Shown here: positions 52,464 to 64,000 of the stretch, piece after piece
Position numbering within the stretch: the stretch's first letter is position 1
Layout: each line of letters starts with the position of its first letter
Assembly (NCBI GenBank): GCA_036345935.2
Contig: JADWOT020000004.1
Coordinates: forward strand, 6,172,168 to 6,236,167
DNA from: Taenia hydatigena
Taxonomy: Eukaryota > Platyhelminthes > Cestoda > Cyclophyllidea > Taeniidae
Direction: 5' to 3'
Length of the DNA stretch: 64,000 nt
Translations under genes and position numbers: made by a program
The notes under the pieces: model-generated
What the model saw: the letters and a program-made list of their open reading frames with translations, nothing else
What the model was told of the DNA's origin: nothing
The model's database searches: none

Positions 52464-53007
52464 TCTATCGTAGTATTCGCTTGTGGCATGCGCTACCGAT
52501 GGGCTAAGAAAGACATTCGCCCTCGGCATTTACCTCATCGCCTTGTTCCATAGGAAAGCTATTACAACTGAAGCGATACTAACCATGGACCACCTGGAAG
52601 GGTTTCTTTTCAGAGATTACCCTTAATATACTTGCTCAAGAAGATCGGTGTGCTAACGTCTCCCTAACTGGACAAAACTCTAAGTCCAATCCAACTGCTA
52701 AGAGGGATCGATGGCGTTGTTGCCAAGCCTTGCCTCAATCGCGCCGAATGTCGGCGACTGGCGTGGTTAGCTCGTGAGTGTTTCTTCCAGCACTGATTAC
52801 GTTGCGATGGCTGACGCGAAGGTGTACCAAGGAGCGCGTCGGGAACGACGCTTGAAATAAGAGAGGAGCAATGCAATACATTATTTGTTTAAGCCACAGG
52901 TTCCGGTCAGTGTCACATAGAGGTAGCCATATCGCCCTAGCTGCCCTAGCTTTTTTTCATCCTTGTATTTTGCGTTTTTTTGCCTTTGAGGGAGCCTTGG
53001 AATGCTA
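52390..53007 (-). mobile_element. TRIM-like element, right copy (inverted, truncated)
   Basis: The reverse complement matches the left element over nearly its whole interior, for example the segment around 52600-52660 that mirrors about 40440-40530 (CCAGGTGGTCCATGG shared). The terminal repeats are both incomplete: one has lost the AT-rich and GCTGGCATGG part, the other stops after GGCATGGCCAGGAGGC. An AT microsatellite (52433-52463) sits at the same position as in the left copy. The element ends 440 nt before the start codon of the TBC-domain gene and could contribute to its 5' region. Confidence 0.6.
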
Positions 53008-53446
53008 AAATACAATGTTTAGAGTGAAGTGTTACGGGGTGGGAACAGAAATGCATTATTCTGTGTTTATCCTTTATTCACTACTTCGCAGGACACAGTT
53101 ATAACAATAAATTAAAAAATTCAGTTCTTACTTTAACATTTATGATAAGAACGCTCATCAATGTTACAAACATTCTTAATCCTAGACTAAATTATACTCA
53201 GGGCCAATAGTCACTATTTATAAGTGCGCTTTTAAGTCTTGTTGAAGTAACATATCGAGAGTGGATCTGCTTTGACAGCAAGTGTCAGTTGTTTGTTTTG
53301 GGTTTTTAATTTAGAAACTTTCTTGGGATTGCAAATTGTTTAAATAGTTTAAATGGCATTCGCTTTTACGAATCGAGTAGGCTGTTGATATATTTGCAAA
53401 CATTTGCAAAATTAGGGCGCACTTTGCATTATATATGGATTAAACA

Positions 53447-56400
53447 ATGCCAGGATCCCTGCATTCGCCTGCTACTGCTACCAAGGGGATTATTGACAAA
53501 TACAGTCTCAGCAAAAGCATTGGCAATCTAGCAACTCATTTTGATGTTCAGGAGGCTCAGAATAACTATTCTATCTTGGATTATTTCGGATTTTACCAGT
53601 AATTAGCTAGAATTTTGAAATCGGTTTTATTTTATAGGGTAATTTAATTGGAATTGCCAAATGTTTATGTTTAATGATATTTTCCTACTTCTTAACGTTC
53701 TCCGATTCATGCACCACGTGTTTTATTCTTGGTATATTTAGTCGTTTCTCGACTATGACAATCGTTGAGCTTTTTTGCACTAATGCGTTGCATCCGTCTT
53801 AGACTCATACATATTATAGCACCTCGCTCATTTTCAAAATTCTTGAGAATGTGCACAGCATATTTCCTTTTTTGATGAGCCTTATTTCATATGGAAAATC
53901 TTTTTTCCTTTGCAGCCCTGAGGGCCTCACACATCGAGAGAAGGAAGTGGAACATAAGGTTCGTTGCTTACAAGTTCAGTCCTATTTTTTCCACCGATTT
54001 TCACACCTTACCCACAAAAATCTATTAAATGCGTGACCAAAAGTATGGCATATTTTGTAATCGAAAGTCGAATATTAATCTAGTTGCATAAGCTTGTTCT
54101 CAAGATCTCCGCCTTCGGATACGGTCATCTCCGCATTTATTGAGGTACATTAGGTACACATGATCGTGTTTGCAAATACCATGATTTCACCAAGTTAGTT
54201 TTCCTACTTCGAATGAAAAAATGAGCTAAATTTTTAATCCGACACACTCACTCTTACCACTGTCTCGATTCTTTTCCCATGGGAGTAATTTAATCACCTC
54301 ACTAAACCGAAGTGTGCGCGTCTGATTAAGATGCGCTCAGGTTCACTCTGTGATTGGTCGCGTAGCCTCCTCTGGCCACTTTTGCCCTGTACGCAGTTGC
54401 ATGCCAGCCAGTCTGCTCGCTCACTGCGTTGTCTGTGGGATTTGAGAGATGGTGAGATCCGTTGGTGAACTTGAAATTTCTGTTCTACCTGTGGAAGGAT
54501 GACTGTTTTCTCCTCTTTTTCTTTATCTTCGCTCACCTTTTAGTATCGAAAAAAAGATGTCAAGAGGGTGGACAAGTGGATGAAATTTATCCAATCCAAC
54601 GGATTCGACTCCTTCTTTAAGGGACGCCCCAATGAAGAGGTAAGTTAGATCTGTATCTTCCTGTTTTGCCTCTTTATCATCTCCGCTTGTCATCCTCCAG
54701 TTGTCTGAAGTTTGCTATGGCTCGCCTAATTTTAAAAATTGCTTATTTGGAACTAAGGAGTCCTTTAAGGCAAATCTTCTTTGTTTAATTTAACGTTGTT
54801 GATTCCAGACTTTTATTGCGAAAACGTGCATACATCATTTCTCATGGAGACGCACTCATACCCTCATTGGGAATGTATTAGAGGTCGCACTTTATTCTCA
54901 TTCTCCTTGTTACCACACCAAAAGGTCACTAGAATTTCGTAACTGTATGAGGTGTCTCAGTAGGACAAGTAAGATGGTGCTTTTGGTTCAGTTGAAATAG
55001 AGGTGAAGATAAAGTTTTCTGGGGTGGAGTCTGGCATATTTTAATGGCTTACTTTTATGGACTGACTGTGCATACTCCTTTGTAAGCTTTACTACATTCT
55101 TTTCGAAACCGTTACTTTTTCTCACGGATGATTGTAACAGATCAGTCTCCTTAGGAGTTGGGTGTACATACGGTAGTCACCATGGAGTAACTTATGCCTG
55201 AAAAGTGGTACAAAAGCCCTCTGTGTGTACTTTGCTAGCATGCAGTATTCCTTCCTGAGAGAGCACACACTCGCGGAACCCGCGTTCGCACCTTTCATCT
55301 TGTTAACAAAACAGGCATTGCTAAAACTTTCCAATTTTTCACCTTTCTGGGTGTTTTTCTTTGCCAAAAAAGAAAATTCTCTGGGTATGATGACGTTAAT
55401 TAAACACGAAGGGCTTTCAAATCGAACTTCTCCCACTCCGGCTTGCCGTTCAGTTAGGTGGTCATGTGGTGTTCACTGTCACATTGCTTTGGCTTATGGA
55501 GTTTATTTCTCTTCCATTTTTAGAAACCAAGAATAACTCCCCGTTCCTTTCCATTCTGTACTAACTTTTAAAAGAAGTCTAATTTAGTAGTCCGATTAAA
55601 GTGCGTTTGTCGGGTTTCATTGGAACCATTGCTATTGCCTTCTGGTGATTTTGAGCCAAACATTTGACCTAAAAGACCTTCATGACCGACATTTTAATAA
55701 GCCAATGCTCCAGTTGATAGGTGCTTACCTTTTAAGTAGATGTCATACTTATCTCCACGTCGGCATTGAAAACCGGAGTTTGCATTAGTGTTCATCTAAG
55801 CACTTCTTTATTACTACTAGTTAAGTCGATTCTTACTTGAGTAGTGTCTTTCCCTCATGCTGAATTAGTTGTTTGCTAAACAGTCAGAATGTTTTCGTTG
55901 TTTACAGTCTGCTATTGCATTTCTGTAAACCCCGTGGGCTCCCATTTGCCTCACCGTGCTTCAAGAGAGGGCATCCCTTCTCTAGAGCCGACAAAGGCGA
56001 ATTTGCGATGTCTGGGGCTGTATTAGCCTTTCGAGGAGCCATTGGCCCCGCTGTTTTTGCACTTTTAACTGTCAATATCAACCTTCTTAACTGTTACATT
56101 GCAGAAATAGGAAATCCTGTGTGTGTAGGCGCTATTTAAATAGTCGAGCTTTTTACGCCTGGCTGGGTGGTCCATGTATAACAGCTAGCCAAATGGTTAA
56201 ATGCTATCTAACACAAGCTAAGACGGGAAAAAAATGGTCCCCACGGACATGTAATGCTGGCAAACGGCTTGTTTGTGCATAGGTCAGATGTGAGGTCTTC
56301 ATTTTCTCTCGGAAAAGATTGTGTTACAGGTACTGACGAGAGGGTACGCAACTGATGTAATGTAAACAAAAGGCGCTGTGTGATTCTGCATTAACAGAAA

Positions 56401-58648
56401 TAAAGTGCCAGGAGAAGGCCTAGTAAATTTGTGTGCCTTGCGTCCCACTCTATCATCTATTGTCGTCTTCCAACGTACCGAAAAATGTGTTATGAATTCC
56501 ACCCTTATCCGACATTTTGCCTCCCATTCCGTTGGAGCCCTATGAAGAACGAGGTGGAGTAGTATCGCTCTCACCTTTTTTTTCCTCCTTCTACACTCGC
56601 ACCTTTGCACTCTTGAGTAGCGTGGGAAGTGTTCTCATGGGTCCCTTTTACGACATTGCCAGTTCTGTCTTCTTTTCAGAAGGAATTGGCTTTTCATGTG
56701 CTCCCTCGAGTTGTTGACTCCTCTCATCTATGATTGTTTGGTCTTCGCTGAGTGTACACGTGCGTCAAACGGGCACAGTCTTACGAGAATGAAGTGGTGT
56801 GTGTCTTAGAGGTGTCGCGTGGGTAGTAAGTGGATGTTCGTTCGCTTAGTAGAGGTCATTATTAGACACAAAAGCCGTAATTACGATACAACAAACTGGT
56901 GTCTTTGGGCTCTCTGCCGCTAGTTGCTTAGTAACCGTCATAGCATTCTCAGTTTGAACTAATTGTGTGAACTACATGCTCCATCAGTCATAACAAGCAC
57001 AACCGGAAGTTCCGGTCACGTTAATCTTGACTCCGCATACTAGCACATTAGAGAAGCTTCCGTTCTAAAAGGCGACTCCTCAGATTGTAGTGAATCATCA
57101 CTTTAGTTTTTTGCTACTTTACATCCTCCAACTTCTACTCCTTGGGCTTTGGCCAATTTGGAACCCAGTTACGCCCAATTTTTGAAGCTATTTCGGTCGG
57201 CATCTAATGACATGGGAATTCAAAGTAGGAGGAGACTAGTACAGTGCCGGCAGACCGACAGGCTCATGCTCTTCATAATGCACTTTCTTAAACAAGCACT
57301 GGCAGCAAGCTACAGTGGAAATCGGAGAAGGTTTTTTTGGTTACTTGGTAGCCAGAGGGTGATTGACCTCCTTTGTTCTCGTTTTACCCTGTATTAGCCA
57401 ACTCCACTTCGTTTCACTTTCATGCATTTGTAATTGAAGTTGATGGGTAATTCGTTTAGGCCTTATTCGTTGCACTTAGCCTCCCTCAACAAGTTTGTTA
57501 TGGGAGCAAGAGGCTCTGAAGTACTCCCCTCGCTTGGAAGTGTTTACCGCTCCACTAGAAGGTCCTGCTGATTCTCTTCTATGTGCGTCATCCCGATGAA
57601 CAGGAGAACTTACCATCTTAGGCTTCCTTTCTTCCTACATTTGTACATTCTCTTTTTTCGCTGTAATGGACTTAGTCACTAGTGCCGTTTCCATCTACCG
57701 GACTGATGATTTGTTGTTTTTTTAGAATGTAAGAGTGTTTCCATTATGAGTCTGGACGTCGCTCAAGGTCCCTTAACACCTCTCATATGAAGTAGCCGAC
57801 TAGTTTCCACGACGTGGCAGGAGACGCATTTCCATCCATGATTTTCCTTGTATCCCATTCAAATTCACTCACAGCCGTGCCTGGAAGTTGTAAGAGGTAG
57901 GGCTTTAAAAACCTCTTTGGAAATGCGTTATTGTTCCTGCGCTCTATGGTCTTATCTGATCTAGTGCTTTTATGAAAAATGCTCTCAACGACGCAGTTAA
58001 GCATTCCACCTTTTTTGGGGGAAAAAAATTCTCCCCTTAACCCTGTCGAGAACGTAAAATCTTTCACTCTTTAAATCTGACGTATTTCGCTTGACGAAAG
58101 GAAAAAGTACGTCACTGAGCTCAGTGATTCAACAGGCTCTTTCAAAAGGCCTAGTGGAAACGCCGAACATCCACCCACCTAAACGCGTTTGCCAAACCAG
58201 ACAGACTTCTACCACCAACTTCAAAAGCATTCTAGCGGCGAAAGTTGTTGGTCTAGGCCAACCCCTCCTGCACTCCTCACTTCCTCCCCAGGGCAAATCG
58301 TATTTGGCGTCTCCGGACTTTTTTCCTTAAAACCGCCAAGATTTTTTTTCTCAAGCAAGTAACATCGTTACTAATTAGTCATTTAAGTAATGTGCACGTA
58401 CCACCATCCGATTGTTCGCTTCTTTTTTCATTCGTTTATTCCTGTCTCATGCCCTACTCCTTCTTTGACGTGAATTTGTCTATTTACTTAAATCTCATTT
58501 GAGTAGTACACTGGCAGCATTGTCTTTTTTTCCTCAACAATCACAGCTGATTCGACGCGTCTTCAAGGGCATTCCACCACGCATTCGTCCCCGAGTTTGG
58601 CCCCTTCTCCTCAACGTGGACTCGGCCAAACGTGATCGAGTGTATGAG
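53447..58648 (+). CDS. USP6NL: TBC-domain RabGAP, USP6NL (RN-tre)-like, 3'-partial
   Basis: Four exons, in phase: 53447-53598, 53916-53958, 54544-54639 and 58547-58648 (131 residues visible). An in-frame TAA six nucleotides before the ATG fixes the start. The sequence follows the USP6NL N-terminus: GIIDKYSL, then DYFGFYH created exactly at the first splice (CA + C gives His), then a charged helix with VDKWMKF, then the TBC entry KGIPPRIRPRVWPLLLN. TBC proteins accelerate GTP hydrolysis by Rab GTPases; RN-tre acts on endosomal and Golgi Rabs. The catalytic arginine and glutamine fingers are encoded by later exons, which I did not find up to 64000, so the next intron is at least 5.3 kb. TBC1D10 proteins are the nearest alternative but lack the IIxKY and FGFxH pattern I remember for USP6NL. 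Confidence 0.82.
54640..58546 (+). other. Intron of the TBC-domain gene
   Basis: 3.9 kb between exons that join in phase within the start of the TBC domain. No exon or element recognised inside. Confidence 0.55.
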
Positions 58649-61600
58649 GTGAGTCGACTGGCCACTGCTGCCACCTCCACTCTGACGACGGCCTGGCGTT
58701 GTGGCGGTAATTAGATGCATAGGGTGGGTCAAGGCACTTGAGAAGGAAGGTATGCAAATTTTTGTGCGCAGAGTTGTTTAAGCCATTGTGACTCACATTT
58801 GTGTGTGTGCACAAATGCTTACTGGCTAGCAGCCAGTTGAAGAAGCTGGCGGTGCTGTATGAAGGAGGATGGAATTCGTGTGTGTGTGTGTGTGTGTGCT
58901 TTTCGTAGAAGTGACAGCAGCAGAAGCAGTGGTAGTGAGGATCCTTTTGAACGGTTTGTAGGTGAACACTTCAGGATCAGTCGACAGATGCTGACTAATT
59001 GCACCATGTTGTGTCATATCATGTGTGTTTGTCAGTTCGTTGTTCATATCAATCACACAAACTGCTACCACCGCAAATGTCAACGTCGACTACTTTTTTC
59101 CGCTCTCTGTGATGATAATCACACAAGACCGAATGTCAGTAGCGATATGCATTTGGCTATATGAGAAGGAAACACCCAAGGCCTGTCAAAAAGGAGTGGG
59201 TTGTCAAATGCCTACTGTCTTGGTTGAGGCGAAGTCTTAATTGCTAAAAGCAAAAAGAACGTCTTTGTACGTTCCAAACCTCCTTGTGTGGAGTAGCCTG
59301 CCTCTAACCTCTGTGGAGAGGACGTCTGAATTAAGCTGCAAAGTGTAACTTAACGCCAGAGAAAGAACCACTCCCTTCTAGACATTAATTTTCAGCTGAA
59401 TTTCTACACTGATTACTACACGTAATTAATGCTGCAAATCTGTGGGCATGGAATGAATCATCCTGGGAAGGCTGTTACAGAAGGTCGTGTGTGAGTGTGG
59501 GTGTTAACTTCTCGTAATGGCAAATGTTTGCAAATGATTGTGTTCAAAGTTCTCACGACAGATTGTGTGGCCGCATTTAAATAAATGGTGAACCGGAAAG
59601 CATTTAAAGTATTCCAACGTCTGGCGATATCTACAGGCTTGGGCCTGATGTTGCCAAGATCAGTGTGAACTGTTGCGTGGATGACATCACTTGTCACTGG
59701 CACCTTTTATCATGGTTACCGGTGTAGGAGAGGCGGGAGGGGGCCATCACCCTCTCCTTTCCTGAGGTTGTGTGAATGAGCCATGGTGGAACTACAACCA
59801 CCATCTCAACCACAGGGGTCGAACGGTTAACCTTTCTTTAAAATAACCAGTCAAGTTTTAGCTCACATAGGTTAAGCTTTGGGCCATTGGGAAACCCCTT
59901 CCTCGGGGTCAGCCTTTAAAGGGTTACAATTTCTGTCTAAAATCTACTTGTCATTTTTGAGGGGAAAAAACTTCTCCAAAACCGATGATTTTGTTCCTCC
60001 GGGGCTACGGAACACGAAAGCCAGATGGAATTAGGCTTTAGCCGGGAGCTGCGATTTGACAGGCGTTGTTTCTTTCCCCTCCCTCCTCTCTCTTCTCCTC
60101 TCCCTTCATCTCTGATTCCCAACTTGTCCTACGGCCAAAGTGTCGAAAATTTAATTACTTTGTCAAGTATTGCCAATACAACCAAGGCGGTGGCTCCTAC
60201 CTCTCTTTAAAATGTTAATTTTTCCCCCCTTCGAACCGAGTCAAATTGGAAGGGTGGGCCGAAGGGGTAGGGAGAGGGGCACTCACGAACCCCATCGGCA
60301 GTTTTTTTTCTCACCAGAGAGGGCTTACTTCTTTTTTTTTGCCCCACGATCGATGAAATCCGTGATCAATTTACACAGGAAATGAGCATAAAGGGAGAAA
60401 AAAATAATAAAGTTTTGGTATTCCTCTATTGGTTGAAATCTTGAAGTTATTTCATAGGTCCCTTTGTGTTAAGATCTTCTCCTTTTTCCTGTTATCACCC
60501 AATCGTGCTAAGTAGTGAACCTTCGTTTTCGTCGCCTTGTCAGTTTGTTTATTTATTTGCTAATTTTTTTTAAGGACCATAAGGTGTTTTCCCCTTGTTG
60601 CGCCCATATTCCTCACCCGTAGTCATGGCAGAGCAGATGCCTTTGTTTATATTACCTCGGGCCATTTTTAGCATAAAACGTTCACGTGACCGCCTGATTG
60701 ACGTAAAAGGCTGTGGGAATGTGAGAGGACGTAATTTTGCCCTCTTTCACACTGAAAGTGTCATTATCAGCATAGGAGGGGACACGCCGATTCCCGTAGT
60801 GTGTGGAACCGATTGGTCCATTTCTAGTGTCTGTGGGTCGATGGCATGGCGGGCATGTTCTTTTCTCTCTCACTCGTTTTCTCTTCCTCTTTCTCGTGCA
60901 ATGCATTATCTCTCCTCTGCTGGATCTGAAAATCCGGTTTTTTGGTGAATTTTCAGGTCTTTAACATAATTACCATAGGCGTCGCGTATATGTGACAGAA
61001 TCGTGAAGCACTCCAAAGGTCCTCGTATTCCGATTGCTCACTAAACATTATCACTTCATAAAGTAACTTTCTAATATGAACATGCTCCACAAACCAGCAT
61101 ATTCAGGTGCACAAAAGAAAAAGCGTTTTTGCTTTGGCATTGAAATAGGTCGGCTTGTCGCTCTCCTACCCGTTTATTTATGCTTGTCTACAGGGACTTT
61201 TTAATATTAGGGTGTTGTTACTCGGTTTTCGCGTCTGGGGGTTTGGAGGCGAGGCGCATTTCAAGCAGACCTATAAGTCGCCTTTAACCCACCAGGTCTA
61301 CTTTGTGTGAAGCCTTCTAGACACAGTGGCAGCATTTCGTCCCATGATCGGACTATTGTCTCGCCAATCGGTACAACTGACGCACTAGAACTCTCTTTCC
61401 AGTACACGTGTACCGTAGAATTGCTTCCGTGTTTTGTATCGCCTATGTGGAGCTGCGGTTTCCTCCCCTCTCTGCAATTTCTCTTTACTCCTGGGGAGAG
61501 GTGGTGTGCAGTTTTGCTCTTCTGGTTTATGCCACCTGAGGTTAGGCGCCGGGAGAATTATGTTGCTGGTTAAAGTCCTCCATTAATGAGGGAGTAGAAT

Positions 61601-64000
61601 GAGAGGAATCGCATAGTGGCGGCATGCCGTCTCCAAAGCGAAAAGACTCTCACGTTCGCGAGGAAGAGCACTTCTCTATCCCAAGTCTTGTATTTGGGAG
61701 GTGTTTTTGGTCCTCGTGGAATTGCACTCTCATGTCGTCGCAAAATGCTCTTTTCCCTTCGAGAAGAGACCGTAAAGCGTTATTCCTTATTTATTTACGA
61801 CAACTCTGCCCCCATCACTCGTGGAAACCTTCAATGTCTTGAAGAAACTGCAATTATTACGTTCCTCCAGACAAGGAGGAACGGAACTGAAGGTGGTATG
61901 GGCTTTCTTTGACAACTTTCTCTTGGGCTCCGAACCGAAAATGCTACAGTGATTTTGCCACTGGACAAAATAATTTTGATATTTTGTACCATCGGAAATG
62001 TGATTTCCAACCGTTTTGGAAGGAAAAGAAAATGATCGACATTATTTTTTTTCCGTCAAATAAAAAGTGGACACCATTCACTACGATTCCTATTTCAGGA
62101 CTTATATGCAAGAAAACATTCACTTCCGTTGTAGACAAATAAATTTTCTGTTGTAAACAATGCTGACGATGACATAAGAAAAAAGTAGGGAAGGTTCTTT
62201 TGTCGTTATAAAACTTGAAGGGTCCCATTCAGTTCGATGACAAGAGCGTTAAATTTCCTCTGAACCCATGAATCAAGTGGTCCTAATTGCATTGAGGTGA
62301 GTTTAATACGTTGGACTGTGTTTGTTATGTCTTTCCAGAACAAAAGAGGAGTAGTTTCTCCTCCGTTTTTTCTGAGGAAATTGGAGGATTTATTTTAGGC
62401 GGCAACGAAGCACATTACTTGTCTTTGTTCCTATTGGTTGGCGGTAAACCAATCGGATGCTTCTGTACCGTCTTTTTATTTTCCCCTTTTGTGATGTGAA
62501 TTTTACACCCTGTTCATTACATGCCAGTCGTATTTTAAGAATGAGTTAATTGTATAGGTATCCGTCCATTGAGAGGCACACTTACTTTCACACACGTTTG
62601 TCTAGGCTCACTGCCACAAATCTGTGGCATGTATGCTTTACCAGGTTTGCTCTATTTAAAAATAATCAGGCCTTTTAGTGTTTGACAGTTAATGGCATGC
62701 TAGAAAGATAAGACGCCTGGTCTATGGCGATGATGTTAAAGGATTTAAGAGCAGTGTGGTTTGGGCAACGTTTTACAGACCAGTTTTGATGAGTTTTATT
62801 TTCTTTCTCGCATCACCCTCATTACGCAGCTTTTTAATTCATTCGTAGGTGGTCATTCTTTGCTTTCCTTTTGATTATAGTCTTCCAACACACTAATATT
62901 GGTTCCACAGGCATATTAATTTCGGGATGACAATGCTTGGAATGCATTCCAAAAGTCGCTAATTTATCAGACATGATATGCATCGACGAGACTAGCTCTG
63001 TAATGTATCAATGTCATCGCTTGGATTGCTCCAAATATTTCATCAGTAGGTGTAGTGCTGTGCATCCCAAAGATAGCTGAGCTATTTCTTTGAGTGCTTA
63101 TTAGATTACGTGAATTGATTCTCCACCAAAAAGTGGTGAACCTGATCAAAATAAATTATCTTTGGTGGTGGAATTGCTTGCAGCCTAATTGGGTGGCAGC
63201 TGCATCGCCATTGGCTAGTTCTGAACCAATCAGCACATTCGTGCTTTGAAGATGATAATGCAGTGTAATTTTTCCATGCCAACTAAAAAAATATGCCTCA
63301 AACTTCTATCGCTAAGTATATTGATAACCTGGCAGCATCAAAAAACGAATGCTGAACCTCTCTCCTGCTAAAATGTGAGCTACTTTACCCATCTCTTAAT
63401 AGCCATCGTCATTTTCCTCGGGATTTTGTTTTAGTGTTTTTTTCATTCCACAACTGTGAAAATTAATTAGTCCAACATCTATAAATTAGTTTATTGCCCT
63501 CGAAAGGCCATTAATTTCACACAATCGCTACTAGGGCCTCGGAGAAAAGCAAATCGCGATATCGCCCGAAGGATAAGTCCCCTCTGAAGCTATGCTTATC
63601 AAAAACCAAAAAGGAATCCAATTATCCTCGGACCGCTAGCATCTCACTTCCATTCTGCTGTTTTAAACTAAAATAGTTTTGCTACCCAGGCCACGAATGT
63701 CAATTAAGTCCCAAATTTGAGTCGTTAAGAAAAAAAAAGTAAAAGGGCTGCGATTTTATCGAGCCTTACGATAAGAATTTCCCTTCACAGGTGTGGAAGA
63801 CTTCTATTCATTCTAGAAATGAGTCTACTCTCTTTAATTCGATGGCTTCTAATTACTTCTGCCTTGCTATTTAGTAAAACCACTCTCCCTCCTTTTTTAC
63901 TCGCAAATCTAGCTGCCATGGCAACACAGCATCACCATTTAACCGAAAGTTTGTCTACTTGTTAAGGCTGTCATTAAAAAATCAACTCCCTTCCGAGTTC
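58649..64000 (+). other. Intron of the TBC-domain gene running off the window
   Basis: No frame here resembles the next TBC blocks. A GT microsatellite lies at 58878-58898. Frames of up to about 117 codons (for example 60595-60948) are unrecognised. Confidence 0.5.
58878..58898. repeat. GT microsatellite
   Basis: GT dinucleotide run of about ten units in an intron. Confidence 0.95.

Noticed and set aside
60595..60948. 117-codon ORF as the next TBC exon or a separate gene
   Set aside because: Shows none of the TBC motifs and lacks good splice sites in phase; left as unrecognised intron sequence.

Overview
This is a eukaryotic nuclear window with spliced, mostly long-intron genes and short exons joined by standard GT-AG sites. 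Several introns are very short (67-82 nt), base composition is moderate, and the genes are animal signalling genes. Small introns, a miniature terminal-repeat retroelement of the kind I remember from tapeworms, and divergent invertebrate versions of the conserved proteins all suggest a parasitic flatworm, most likely a cestode (taeniid-like). That assignment is inference; no species can be fixed from the window.

Layout: (1) 1860-22925, plus strand: 16 visible coding exons of a SAPS-domain regulatory subunit of protein phosphatase 6. The N-terminal exons lie to the left of the window. Its introns carry a dead mariner-like transposase fragment (about 9.57-9.84 kb) and a GC-box/TATA motif (about 10.31-10.39 kb). 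(2) 22.9-27.8 kb: intergenic, nothing recognised apart from a possible poly(A) signal. (3) 27847-36918, plus strand: a complete five-exon non-NMDA (kainate/AMPA class) ionotropic glutamate receptor of about 1006 residues. (4) 37384-37964 and 44127-44674, minus strand: two paralogous two-exon genes for tiny cysteine/glycine-rich proteins (66 and 62 residues). They share exon structure, splice phase and an upstream TATAAGTAG box. (5) About 40.0-40.85 kb and 52.39-53.0 kb: two copies, in opposite orientation, of one TRIM-like non-coding element. Between them lie an isolated retrotransposon gag-like ORF (42.4-43.1 kb), one of the Cys/Gly-rich genes, and a two-exon minus-strand gene for a lysine-rich protein with an N-myristoylation-like start (51445-47346). 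(6) 53447 to beyond the right edge, plus strand: the first four coding exons of a TBC-domain RabGAP resembling USP6NL (RN-tre).

The three conserved genes cover phosphatase scaffolding, synaptic signalling and Rab-GTPase control. I see no reason to think they form a functional unit. The part most likely to be undescribed is 37-53 kb, where paralogous Cys/Gly-rich mini-genes, a lone gag-like ORF and a lineage-specific gene sit among or beside inverted TRIM-like copies.

Exon boundaries were placed by eye from splice consensus, reading-frame phase and remembered family conservation. All phases close across every gene model, which is the main internal check.
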